Assembly: GCA_964511185.1 (NCBI GenBank)
Contig: CAZEDU010000070.1
Location: forward strand, 1-26,779
Origin: CAZEDU01 sp964511185
GTDB lineage: Bacteria; Myxococcota; Myxococcia; Myxococcales; Myxococcaceae
Direction of reading: 5' to 3'
DNA: 26,779 nucleotides
Part shown: in pieces, positions 8,251-15,345 of the stretch
Numbering within the stretch: position 1 is the first letter of the stretch
Layout: the number at the start of each line of letters is the position of its first letter
Made by a program: the position numbers and the translations under genes
Notes under the pieces: model-generated
Seen by the model: only the letters and a program-made list of their open reading frames with translations
Told to the model about the DNA's origin: nothing
Database searches by the model: none

Positions 8251-8287
8251 AACTGGGGACAGTCCCCTTCAGGGACAGTCCCCAGTT
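8251..8287. terminator. Long GC-rich hairpin between convergent genes, likely bidirectional terminator or REP-like element
   Basis: AACTGGGGACAGTCCC (8251-8266) is answered by GGGACAGTCCCCAGTT (8272-8287). They form a 16-bp inverted repeat with one central mismatch and a 5-base loop. Each arm also contains its own near-palindrome, GGGGACAGTCCCC. It fills almost the whole 40-bp space between the stops of the plus-strand thioredoxin gene and the minus-strand OPX gene, which suits a shared terminator. U-tracts on either side are weak. Confidence 0.65.
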
Positions 8288-8923
8288 TCAGAAGAAGCTC
8301 TCCGGCACGAACACGATGTCGCCCGGCTGCAGCTCGAAGTTCTTCTCGCGCCCCACGCCGATGTCCTCGACCGGCACTCGAATCTTTTTCTCCTGCCCTT
8401 CGACGATGCGCGTGACGTTGATGTTGTTCTTCGAGGCGAGCTTGGTGAAGCCGCCGGCCAGCGTCACCGCCTGAATGATGGTCATGCTCTGCTCGAAGGG
8501 GAACGTGCCGGGCTTCTGCACCTCGCCGAAGACGAACACCTTCTTCGAGTTGTACTCGCGGATCAGCACCGTCACCTGCGGGCTCTTCATGAAGCCGTTC
8601 TGCAAGCACTGGGTGAGCGCGTCCGACGCCTGGCTCGACGTCATGCGATCGAGCTTCACCTTGCCGCAGAGCGGAAAGTCGATCGTCCCTTCCGGCGACA
8701 GGCGAAACGGGCCCGACAGATCCGCCTCCTGAAAGACGCGCACCTCCACCACGTCTCCCGGACCCAACGTGCTGGCGCCGAGCAGCTCACCGGTGCTCGC
8801 GCCTCGCGCTTCCTCCGCCGAAATCGTCTGCCCGCCGTTGCTCGGCTTGGGCGTCCGACAGCCCAGCGAGGCGAGCGACACGAACGCGGCGACGAGGAGG
8901 GTGGGGGACGGGCTGCGGCGCAC
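8288..8923 (-). CDS. Short polysaccharide export (OPX/Wza-like) lipoprotein
   Basis: The 211-residue product has a Poly_export (PES) domain at about 50-125 (LGPGDVVEVRVF, then LSPEGTIDFPLCG) and one SLBB-type beta-grasp domain at about 127-180 (VFVFGEVQKPGTFPF, then AGGFTKLAS). The N-terminal signal ends in SLGC with Cys22, so it is a probable lipoprotein. It stops soon after the SLBB domain and lacks the long C-terminal part in which Wza forms its outer-membrane helical barrel. Such short OPX proteins are thought to need a separate beta-barrel, and one is encoded immediately upstream, 10 bp away. The start is a GTG. No glycosyltransferase, Wzx, Wzy or Wzc gene is in the window, so the polymer is unknown. 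Confidence 0.88.
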   Translation of the reverse strand: MRRSPSPTLLVAAFVSLASLGCRTPKPSNGGQTISAEEARGASTGELLGASTLGPGDVVEVRVFQEADLSGPFRLSPEGTIDFPLCGKVKLDRMTSSQASDALTQCLQNGFMKSPQVTVLIREYNSKKVFVFGEVQKPGTFPFEQSMTIIQAVTLAGGFTKLASKNNINVTRIVEGQEKKIRVPVEDIGVGREKNFELQPGDIVFVPESFF

Positions 8924-8933
8924 GGCGAGCTTC

Positions 8934-10178
8934 TTAGTACGTGAAGGTCAGCCGAGCATAGGCCTCGTGGCGCGTGAAGTTCAGGCCTGCCGAGGTGGCG
9001 TTCGAGTTCCGAAACCCCAAGTCGTAGCCGACCGCGCCGATGAGCCACGGGGTGAACTGGTACTCCGGCCCGATGTTCGCGGTCACGTTCGAGTCGCTGC
9101 GGCCCGAGTTCGCGTAGAAAGTGAGGTAGTCGTACGCGACGTAGCCGCGCAGCGCGAGCCGGCCGAAGAACAGAAAGCGCGCGTCGAGGTAGGCGCGGTC
9201 GTCGCCGTACACGCCGAACGTCGGCACCGGCTCGAGCTGCCGCAGGTAGCCCACGCGCACGTTCGAGGCCTCGTTGAGCAGGTAGGCGAGCTCCGCCATG
9301 CCGAGCACCGTCTTGGCGCCGCTCGCGGCGAGGTCATGGCCCCACCCGACCTTGGCGGTGAGAGAGATCTTCGGCGACACCAGTCCGGCGATGCCGGCCT
9401 GCGCCTTGAGCAGGAGCGGCGGAAGGTTGCCGGCGGGATTGGCGTACTGCCGGGTGTCGAAGCTGCTCTCGAAGATCACCGCGGTCTTGGGCAGGAAGCG
9501 CCAGCGCGCGTCGAGCCCGAACCGGAAGTTGTTGTAGTTCATCCCCGCCAGCGCGCTCGGGTCGCACGTCACGTCCGCGCAGCCGGGAGAGAGGGTGCTC
9601 GAGAACGGCTGGAAGAGCTCGACCGCCCAGGCCCCGTGCGGGGTGAACTCCAGCGCGCCGCCGCCGGGCCGAATCGGCACGCCGATCTTGAGCTGGTTGA
9701 AGAACGAGAGCACGCCGACGCTCGCGGCTGGGTTGTTGGTCCGGTCGGAGCGGTTCAGGTGATCATTGATGGTCAGCTCGACGACGCCCTTCCGGTTGAA
9801 CGCCGCGTCGAGGTTCAGCCCGCCTTCCAGCCGCGAGGCCGACGACGAGCCGGGGGTGAGCAGCCCGGTGTAGAAGACGTAGTCGAGGTTCCCCGAGAAG
9901 TTCAGGTCCATCATCGACGACGGGTACTCGAGCTTGAGCCCCGGTCGAAAGTGGGCGATCGCCTCGGGACGAAGCGCCAGCACCCCAGGCGTGGACGTGC
10001 CGAAGAAGCCGGCCGCGCTGTCGAAGCGCAGCTCCAAGTCGAAGAAGGGGTGGAGCCGGCCCTCGCCGATCTTGATGCCGTTGGTGGACGGCGCTTGCGC
10101 GGAAGCCGCCGTCGAAAAACAGACGACCATTGCCACAGCCAGCCAACGGGCGTCGGCGCTTGTTCCCCGCGTCATCAT
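8934..10178 (-). CDS. Outer-membrane beta-barrel protein, probable partner of the OPX protein
   Basis: The 414-residue product starts with a signal peptide (cleavage near ASA-QA). It then consists of alternating amphipathic strands rich in Tyr, Phe, Asn and Gly, such as LRGYVAYDYLTFY and WLIGAVGYDLGFRN. It ends in ARLTFTY, an aromatic-terminated last strand typical of BamA-assembled barrels. I estimate more than a dozen strands but cannot count them reliably. The OPX gene follows after 10 bp, so the two are co-expressed. In myxobacteria, barrels encoded beside short OPX proteins have been proposed as the outer-membrane conduit for secreted polysaccharide; that role is inferred here from position and fold. 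Two adjacent ATG codons (10178 and 10175) are possible starts. Confidence 0.82.
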   Translation of the reverse strand: MMTRGTSADARWLAVAMVVCFSTAASAQAPSTNGIKIGEGRLHPFFDLELRFDSAAGFFGTSTPGVLALRPEAIAHFRPGLKLEYPSSMMDLNFSGNLDYVFYTGLLTPGSSSASRLEGGLNLDAAFNRKGVVELTINDHLNRSDRTNNPAASVGVLSFFNQLKIGVPIRPGGGALEFTPHGAWAVELFQPFSSTLSPGCADVTCDPSALAGMNYNNFRFGLDARWRFLPKTAVIFESSFDTRQYANPAGNLPPLLLKAQAGIAGLVSPKISLTAKVGWGHDLAASGAKTVLGMAELAYLLNEASNVRVGYLRQLEPVPTFGVYGDDRAYLDARFLFFGRLALRGYVAYDYLTFYANSGRSDSNVTANIGPEYQFTPWLIGAVGYDLGFRNSNATSAGLNFTRHEAYARLTFTY

Positions 10179-10279
10179 TCGGAAGGATGCTACGCCGCGT
10201 CATACCACGACAGCGGCTCGACCCAAGGGTTTTAGCGAGCAACCTTGGTAGGTTCTCGTGACGGGTCTGCTACAGCGGG

Positions 10280-10837
10280 CTACAGCGTCGGGCTCGCCGG
10301 AACGGGATCAACGAACCCATCCGGCTGCGGCTGTGGTTTGGTCGGGTCGGTCGGTAGGTTCTCTGGCTCCTCGACCTCGACCTGAAGGTTCTCGTCGGTC
10401 CGGAAGGCGAGCTGGCCGATGCACTCCTCGGCCTCGGCGCGCAGCTGCTCACACTTCTGCCGCGCGATCATCACCTTCGTGTACTCGTGCTCGGCGGCGG
10501 CGCTCTCCTTCTTGTCCACCGCCTCGAGCAGCGCGGTCGACGCCTGCTCCGAGATGCGCAGCAAGCCTTTGATCTGCGTCACCTTCTCGTTGAGGCAGTT
10601 GAGCTTCACCACGTCCTTCGACTTGCGCGCGTCGGACAGCTGCGCCAGCACGTCGCGGTAGATCTGTCGCATGCGCGCCGTCGCCTCGTCGGCCCGCTTC
10701 ACCTTCTGGGCGTCGGGCACGTCGCTGGCCTTCTCGAGCGACGGCAGCGCGGCAGGAGGGGCCGTTCTGGGCGCGGTCTGCGCGACGGCGACGCCGGCCA
10801 GGAGCGCGGCGGAGAAGAGCCCCAATCGGTAAAACAC
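10280..10837 (-). CDS. Secreted helical protein of unknown function
   Basis: I do not recognise a family. The product has about 185 residues: a clean signal peptide (cleavage near AVA-QT), a helical coiled-coil-prone core (about 35-150) and a Pro-rich acidic tail ending PVPASPTL. The core holds three cysteines (NCLNEK, QKCEQL, EECIGQ). The GTG at 10837 was chosen over a TTG one codon earlier because AGGGGG lies 5 nt before it. The gene has its own promoter-like sequence, so it probably begins a unit with, or upstream of, the barrel and OPX genes (101 bp away). A periplasmic accessory role is possible but not shown. Confidence 0.7.
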   Translation of the reverse strand: MFYRLGLFSAALLAGVAVAQTAPRTAPPAALPSLEKASDVPDAQKVKRADEATARMRQIYRDVLAQLSDARKSKDVVKLNCLNEKVTQIKGLLRISEQASTALLEAVDKKESAAAEHEYTKVMIARQKCEQLRAEAEECIGQLAFRTDENLQVEVEEPENLPTDPTKPQPQPDGFVDPVPASPTL

Positions 10838-10881
10838 CAAAACCCCCTACAGATGCTCGGGAATATGCGCCAGCCGCGGCC

Positions 10882-10911
10882 AATGTAAGGGCCGCCGCGG
10901 CGGGGTGTCAA
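10882..10911 (-). promoter_or_regulatory. Sigma70-like promoter with palindromic spacer
   Basis: On the minus strand a perfect TTGACA (10911-10906) is followed after 18 bp by TACATT (10887-10882), matching 4 of 6 bases of TATAAT. Transcription would begin near 10875, leaving a leader of about 38 nt with the AGGGGG ribosome site of the secreted helical protein. The spacer contains the 12-bp palindrome CCGCCGCGGCGG (10892-10903), which could be an operator. It lies in the 98-101 bp gap after the cyclic-nucleotide-binding gene. Confidence 0.55.
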
Positions 10912-10938
10912 CGAGCCGATGTGCGCTCGAAGCGCCGC

Positions 10939-11385
10939 CTACAGCCGCGAGGCCAGCTTGGTGTTCGCTTCTCGCAGGCGCGACGAGAGCACCCGGGCGA
11001 TGTTGATGACGACGAAGGTGAAGCCGTCGCGGTGCTGCTTTCGAAAGGTGGTCAGGTTCTCGGCGGTGAGGTGCAGCAGCTCGGCGTCCGTGCGCGCCTT
11101 CACGGTGGCCGAGCGGTACTCCTTGTCGATCAGGCTCATCTCACCGAAGAACTCGGGCGGGCCCAGCACCGCGATCAGCTTCTGCTCGCCGGAGGCGTCG
11201 CGCCGCAGCACCTCGACCTCGCCGCTGGCGATGACGAACAGGCTGTCGCCCAGCTCTCCCTCTTCGAACACCACCTGGCCGGCGGCGAAGCGGCGCGGGC
11301 GCGAGAGCTCGGCCACGTACTCCAGCTCCTGGTTCGAGAGCATCTCGAACAGGGGCGAGCTCGACAGCACGGCCATTTTCTCCAA
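10939..11385 (-). CDS. Stand-alone cyclic-nucleotide-binding-domain protein
   Basis: All 148 residues correspond to one CNB domain of the CAP/PKA type followed by a short helix, with no DNA-binding or enzymatic domain. The phosphate-binding cassette is well preserved: FFGEMSLIDKEYRSATV (about 79-95), with Gly81, Glu82 and Arg91-Ser92-Ala93. It should therefore bind a cyclic nucleotide, most likely cAMP or cGMP. The TTG start is supported by GGAGGTG (11396-11390), with 6 nt between the GGAGG core and the start codon; an ATG three codons in (11376) is less well spaced. It is 35 bp downstream of the coiled-coil gene and is the last gene of the mgl-glt-like run. A regulatory subunit for that machine is an inference from position. 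Confidence 0.88.
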   Translation of the reverse strand: MEKMAVLSSSPLFEMLSNQELEYVAELSRPRRFAAGQVVFEEGELGDSLFVIASGEVEVLRRDASGEQKLIAVLGPPEFFGEMSLIDKEYRSATVKARTDAELLHLTAENLTTFRKQHRDGFTFVVINIARVLSSRLREANTKLASRL

Positions 11386-11420
11386 GAGGCACCTCCGAAA
11401 TGTCAGGCCGGCTGCGTTTC

Positions 11421-12395
11421 CTAATGCCTGGTTTGCTGCGCGTCGCCTTTTCGGCCGGTGAGGAAGTACTCGTCGAACCGGCGGTCGCCTTCCTCGGGCG
11501 AGGCCGACTCGCCCCGCGCCGGCTCCAAGAACGCCACGCCGCGCTGCCGGTCCACCAGGTAGATCGACAGCGGCTTCACCTCGACGTTGTAGCTCTCGTG
11601 ATCCTCGACCAGCGCGACGGCGAGCGCGAGCTTCTGCTGGTCTGAGTGCCGGAAGTACAGAAAGTCGGTGCCCGCGGCGCAGCCGAAGGTCTCCTTCGCC
11701 TGATCAAGCAGCTGGCGGATCCGCTTCTCGGTCGCCTCCACCGCCGCCGCCGCGCCCTCCGCCTCGGCGCGCAGCTCGTGGCTGCGCTTCTTGCGCTCCT
11801 CGGCGAGCGCGAAGAGCTCCTCGGCTTCCTTGCGCGTCTTCTTGCCGCGGACGCGCTGCTCGGCGACGAGCATCGAGACCTCGGCGCTCTTCGACCAGAT
11901 GCGCTCGACCTCTTCCCACAACCGGCTCTTGCGCGCGGTCTCGCGCTCGTAGTCGTCGGTGGCGGCGCGCAGCGCGCGCTCGGCGTCCTTGAGCTCTCCT
12001 TCAGCCTTCTTGGTGCGCAGCGCGCCGAGCTGCTCGCGCTTGTCCTCCACCAGCTTTTCGGCGGCGCCCAGCCGGTACCACAGCTCGCTCACCTTGTAGC
12101 GCTGCTCCTCGAAGTCGGCGATCGCGCGGAAGCTGCGGTTCTCCAGCTCGGTCGCCTCGAACACCATGTTCGCCGCGTCGTCCTCACACTCGCCGGCGCG
12201 GTAGAGCGTGTCGATGGCGTTCTTCTGCGACAGCTCGGCGCGGAACTCGAGCAGCGTCGTCTGCGAGAGCAGCTCGTCGTAGCGCTCGTTCGCGGTGCGC
12301 CGCTGCTCGCGGGCGGAGACGAGCTCCTTCCACCAGTCCTGGAACTCGCTCTGGGCGATGAGCGCCCGAATCTCGCCGACGCGCTTGGGCTTCAT
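11421..12395 (-). CDS. Cytoplasmic coiled-coil protein of unknown function
   Basis: This 324-residue protein has no signal peptide or membrane span. Residues about 20-235 are almost entirely charged helix with coiled-coil character. Residues about 236-315 form a distinct compact segment (TDFLYFRHSDQQ, then VKPLSIYLVDRQRGVAFLEP) that is probably beta-rich. It lies 24 bp after the GltG/PglI-like gene and 35 bp before the cyclic-nucleotide-binding gene. Because its neighbours include the cytoplasmic GTPase MglA and a membrane protein with a cytoplasmic FHA-like domain, it is a candidate adaptor on the cytoplasmic face. I do not recognise the family, and it shows no similarity by eye to AglZ beyond the coiled coil. 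Confidence 0.75.
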   Translation of the reverse strand: MKPKRVGEIRALIAQSEFQDWWKELVSAREQRRTANERYDELLSQTTLLEFRAELSQKNAIDTLYRAGECEDDAANMVFEATELENRSFRAIADFEEQRYKVSELWYRLGAAEKLVEDKREQLGALRTKKAEGELKDAERALRAATDDYERETARKSRLWEEVERIWSKSAEVSMLVAEQRVRGKKTRKEAEELFALAEERKKRSHELRAEAEGAAAAVEATEKRIRQLLDQAKETFGCAAGTDFLYFRHSDQQKLALAVALVEDHESYNVEVKPLSIYLVDRQRGVAFLEPARGESASPEEGDRRFDEYFLTGRKGDAQQTRH

Positions 12396-12419
12396 GCGCT
12401 CATGATTGTGACAGAAGTT

Positions 12420-13736
12420 CTAGCTCGCGGGCGAGAAGACGAAGGGGTAGGCGACCGGGACTTCCGAGTCGGGCTTGAAGGGGAACACCCAGGTGCGGAT
12501 CACCGAGCGGATGCAGGAGGCGACCGCGTCGTTGCGCATGGTGTTCTCGTCGATGTCGATGTCGCTCGCGCGCCCCTGCTCGGTGATGGTGAAGCGCACC
12601 AAAATGCGTCCCTTGAGCTGGGGGTTGCGCTTCAGCTCCCGCTCGTAGCAGGCCACGATGGCCGACTTGCGCATGTTGACGTAGCGCGCGATCGCCTGGG
12701 GGTCGACGCTGGAGCTCTCGACCTCCGGCGCCGACTCCTGCATGCGGCCGGAGATCTTCGCGTCGCCCTTGGCGCCCAGGTTCACGTTGCCGCCGCCGCT
12801 GGTGCCCAGATCGCCGATGCCCGCCACCGCGCCCGAGCCGCCCCCCTTGGGGCCGCCCGCGCCGATCGCGTCCGCCGTGGCGATGCCGACGCCGCCCGCA
12901 CCCGCGAGCGCGCTCGCGATGTCGCCCGCGCCGGTGCCGGTGCCGAGGACGTCTTCGAACGCGCCGCCGCCTCCGCCCGCGGAGCCGAGGATCTTGAGCA
13001 GGCCCTTCGAGGCGACGGCCTTCTGCATCGCCGCCTTCCGCTCGCCGGGGTCGCCCGCCGGGGCCGGCTTCTCGCCCTTCTTGCCGTCGTCGCCCTTCTT
13101 GGCTTCCTTCTTGTCGTCGCCGCCGCCCTGCGCCTCGGCGCTCGGCTTCGGCGCCTCCAGCAGCCGGGCGAAGCGATCCGGCAGCTCGTCGAGAGACAGC
13201 TCGCGCTCCACCGGAGGCGGCTGACAGGCGATGAACGTCGCGCCGGAAAAGTGCACGAGCAGCGAGCAGGCGAGGATGATCACGAACAGCTGATCCATCG
13301 AGCGCCAGAGCGAGCCCTTCACTACCGGCGGCAGCTCGGTCTTCGCCGGCTCGGGCGGCGGCTGCACGAACTGGAACAGCAGCCGCAGGTCGCCCAGGGT
13401 CACCTTGCCGCGCGCGGCCTCCGAGAGCGGGTAGACGTAGACGTTGCCGCGCTTCTTGGCCAGCCCCTGGGCCCGCAGCGCCGCGAACTCGACGTCCGCG
13501 TTGCCCACCCACACGCTGCCCTGCATCTGCTCGGTGAGGACCAGGCTGTACTGGTTGCCGCGGAACTCGAAGACGGTGTGCGTGCCGCTGAGCGCCGTCG
13601 GCGGCACCACGAAGGTGCTCTTCGCGTCCTGGCCGAGCGTCACGTCGGTGCGGCGCTTGAAGAGGCGCTCTTCGGTGATCTTGCTGCCCTGCACCAGGGC
13701 GATGCGGAGAATTTTCGGTGTGGGAGCGGAGGCCAT
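12420..13736 (-). CDS. gltG: GltG/PglI-like protein: FHA-like domain, one membrane span, AgmX/PglI TonB-like C-terminus
   Basis: The 438-residue product has the GltG/PglI architecture. It has a degenerate FHA-like beta domain (about 10-120), one transmembrane helix (about 149-171) and a charged then Gly/Ala-rich linker containing the family-type segment SKGLLKILGS. A TonB-like domain (about 340-425) with CYERELKRNPQLKGRILVRF and SCIRSVIRTWVFPF completes it. The FHA part would be cytoplasmic and the TonB-like part periplasmic. In Myxococcus, GltG and GltJ are inner-membrane proteins thought to carry motor force through the envelope; sporulation paralogues (Nfs) have the same design. Gene order after gltE-like and the small protein matches gltD-E-F-G. 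The ATG at 13736 has only a poor ribosome site. Confidence 0.83.
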   Translation of the reverse strand: MASAPTPKILRIALVQGSKITEERLFKRRTDVTLGQDAKSTFVVPPTALSGTHTVFEFRGNQYSLVLTEQMQGSVWVGNADVEFAALRAQGLAKKRGNVYVYPLSEAARGKVTLGDLRLLFQFVQPPPEPAKTELPPVVKGSLWRSMDQLFVIILACSLLVHFSGATFIACQPPPVERELSLDELPDRFARLLEAPKPSAEAQGGGDDKKEAKKGDDGKKGEKPAPAGDPGERKAAMQKAVASKGLLKILGSAGGGGGAFEDVLGTGTGAGDIASALAGAGGVGIATADAIGAGGPKGGGSGAVAGIGDLGTSGGGNVNLGAKGDAKISGRMQESAPEVESSSVDPQAIARYVNMRKSAIVACYERELKRNPQLKGRILVRFTITEQGRASDIDIDENTMRNDAVASCIRSVIRTWVFPFKPDSEVPVAYPFVFSPAS

Positions 13737-13759
13737 GGCGGGTTGGAGAGTTCCGGTGC

Positions 13760-14008
13760 CTAAAACGGTTCCTTCTCGACGCTCTTTTCGACCTTGGGCA
13801 CGAAGCTCTCGGTCCGGTTCAGCTCGTCGAAGTTCAGGTTTGAGCGCTGGAGAATGTAGAACGCCTGCGGTTTCTGAATGCGCCCCTCGACGGTGATCGC
13901 CTCGAGCCGAATGACCTTTTTCTTCTTCGGAGCCGACTGGGCGAAGGCGGTCGCGCCGAGCGCCAGCGCGGCCACCACACACCATCTGAACGCGCCTCGT
14001 CCCGTCAT
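13760..14008 (-). CDS. Small secreted protein in the gltF position, with a TonB-box-like segment
   Basis: The 82-residue product has a signal peptide (cleavage near AFA-QS). The mature protein of about 58 residues starts with a lysine cluster followed by LEAITVEGRIQKPQ, and ends in a charged tail, EKSVEKEPF. No domain is recognisable. The ITVEG segment near the mature N-terminus resembles the TonB box of outer-membrane receptors. Its gene lies between the GltE-like and GltG-like genes (gaps of 11 and 23 bp), where gltF sits in M. xanthus, so it may be GltF or its functional counterpart; sequence alone does not prove it. GGAGAGGG directly upstream supports the ATG. Confidence 0.72.
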   Translation of the reverse strand: MTGRGAFRWCVVAALALGATAFAQSAPKKKKVIRLEAITVEGRIQKPQAFYILQRSNLNFDELNRTESFVPKVEKSVEKEPF

Positions 14009-14019
14009 CGCCCTCTCCG

Positions 14020-15345
14020 CTACTTGTCGTCGCCGCCGAGCTTACCCGAGCTTGGCGCGGTGTCGCCCACCTTGCCCGCGGGCGCAGGCGGCGTCGGCGG
14101 CTTGGCGTCGGCCTTCTTCAAGGCCTCCTTCCGCTCGCGCTCCAGCCGCCGCTCTTCCTTCTCGATGCCCTTGTGTGCGTCCTTGACGTACTGGTCGACC
14201 CGCTCGTCCTGGCCGCCCTTGGCCCTGTACTGCTCGAAGTAGGCGATGGCGGCCTTCAGCCGCGCGATGTTGTCGAGCTCGGGCAGCTCGGAGTCCAAGT
14301 GCAGGATGGCCAGGTTGAAGTAGGTGTCGGGCAGCTCGGGCTTGAGCGAGGCCACCTGCTGGTACTGGGCGATGGCCTTGGCGAAGTCCTGCCGGCCGCG
14401 GTAGGCGTTGCCCAGGTTCATGCGGGCGGCGGCGAAGTCGGGCGCCGAGCTGACCGCGGTCTCGAGCTCGCGCACCGCGCTCTCGTAGTCCTGCGCCTCG
14501 TTGAGCAGCGCGCCGAAGTTGTTCTTCGCCTCGGCGAAGTCGGGCTGAAGGGCGGCGGCGTGCTTGAACGCCTCGAGCGCCTGCGGCTTTTGCTTGAGCG
14601 CGAGGTAGACCAGCCCCAGCCCGTTGTGCGTGGCCGCGTCGTTGGGGTCGATGGCGCGCGCGTTCTCGAGCACCATCTTGGCGAGCTCGACCTTTCCTTC
14701 GCGGAAGTAGATGTGCGCGAGCAGCTGCATCGCGCGGACGTTGCGCTCGTCGGCCTTGAGCACCTTCTTCGCCTCGGCGGCGGCCGCGTCGGTCTTCTGC
14801 TGACAGGCGAGCGCGGAGACCAGCGCGGTGCGCAGGGCCAGGTTTCCGGGCTGGGCTTGAATGCGCCCGCGCAGCTCCCCTTCGAGCTGGCCCGCGCGGC
14901 CGGTGCGGCACATCAAGCGGGCCAGGTAGTCCCACCCGAGCACTTGATCCGGTCGAAGCTCGAGCGCGCGGCGGTAGGCCTTCTCGGCGGGGCCGAGCTG
15001 CCCTTGGCGCTCGTGGACCACGCCCAAGTTGGTCCAGCCGTAGTCGAGCTTCGGGTTCCGGTCGAGCGCGTCCTCGAGCGCTTTCTGCGCGGTGAGCACG
15101 TCGCCGCGCGAGGACGCCTCGATGGCGCGCGCGAACGCGGCCTGCGCTTGCGGGTCGGGCGGCCGGGGCTTCTCCAGCGGCGGGGGAGGCGGCTGCGCTC
15201 CTGGCGCCGGCGCGGCCTGCGGCGCCGCGGCGGGCGCGTACGGCACCTCGGGCGTATCGGCGGCGCTCGTGCCCACCGACCCCTTCTGGCTCGCGCAGCC
15301 CACGAGCCACAGCAGAGCGCCGAGCACGGGCAGGAGGCGGCTCAC
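14020..15345 (-). CDS. gltE: GltE/AglT-like TPR lipoprotein
   Basis: The 441-residue product begins with a lipoprotein signal (LVGC, Cys17) and a Pro/Ala-rich linker (about 31-65). Tandem TPR motifs follow from about 66 to 375, for example YGWTNLGVVHERQGQLGPAE, ATHNGLGLVYLALKQ and AARMNLGNAYRGRQDFAKAI. A Lys/Arg/Glu-rich tail ends in GDDK. Asp is absent at position +2 (Ala18), so outer-membrane sorting is expected if E. coli rules hold. It starts at a GTG overlapping the previous stop (GTGA), with AAGGAG (15358-15353) 7 nt upstream. Position and architecture match AglT/GltE, a TPR scaffold needed for gliding in Myxococcus; NfsE is the alternative paralogue. Confidence 0.8.
   Translation of the reverse strand: MSRLLPVLGALLWLVGCASQKGSVGTSAADTPEVPYAPAAAPQAAPAPGAQPPPPPLEKPRPPDPQAQAAFARAIEASSRGDVLTAQKALEDALDRNPKLDYGWTNLGVVHERQGQLGPAEKAYRRALELRPDQVLGWDYLARLMCRTGRAGQLEGELRGRIQAQPGNLALRTALVSALACQQKTDAAAAEAKKVLKADERNVRAMQLLAHIYFREGKVELAKMVLENARAIDPNDAATHNGLGLVYLALKQKPQALEAFKHAAALQPDFAEAKNNFGALLNEAQDYESAVRELETAVSSAPDFAAARMNLGNAYRGRQDFAKAIAQYQQVASLKPELPDTYFNLAILHLDSELPELDNIARLKAAIAYFEQYRAKGGQDERVDQYVKDAHKGIEKEERRLERERKEALKKADAKPPTPPAPAGKVGDTAPSSGKLGGDDK

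Noticed and set aside
8934..10178. The barrel as GltA/GltB-type gliding outer-membrane protein
   Set aside because: It is tied to an OPX gene by a 10-bp gap and separated from the mgl-glt-like run by another gene and a promoter, so polysaccharide export is the better reading.
10269..10287. Tandem GCTACAGCG repeat at the end of the secreted helical protein gene
   Set aside because: Two short copies overlapping a stop codon, with no terminator or operator features; likely chance.
11646..13763. Long open frame on the plus strand opposite the coiled-coil and GltG-like genes
   Set aside because: It is an Arg/Leu/Ala-rich antisense shadow caused by high third-position GC; the minus-strand genes have domains and matching operon spacing.
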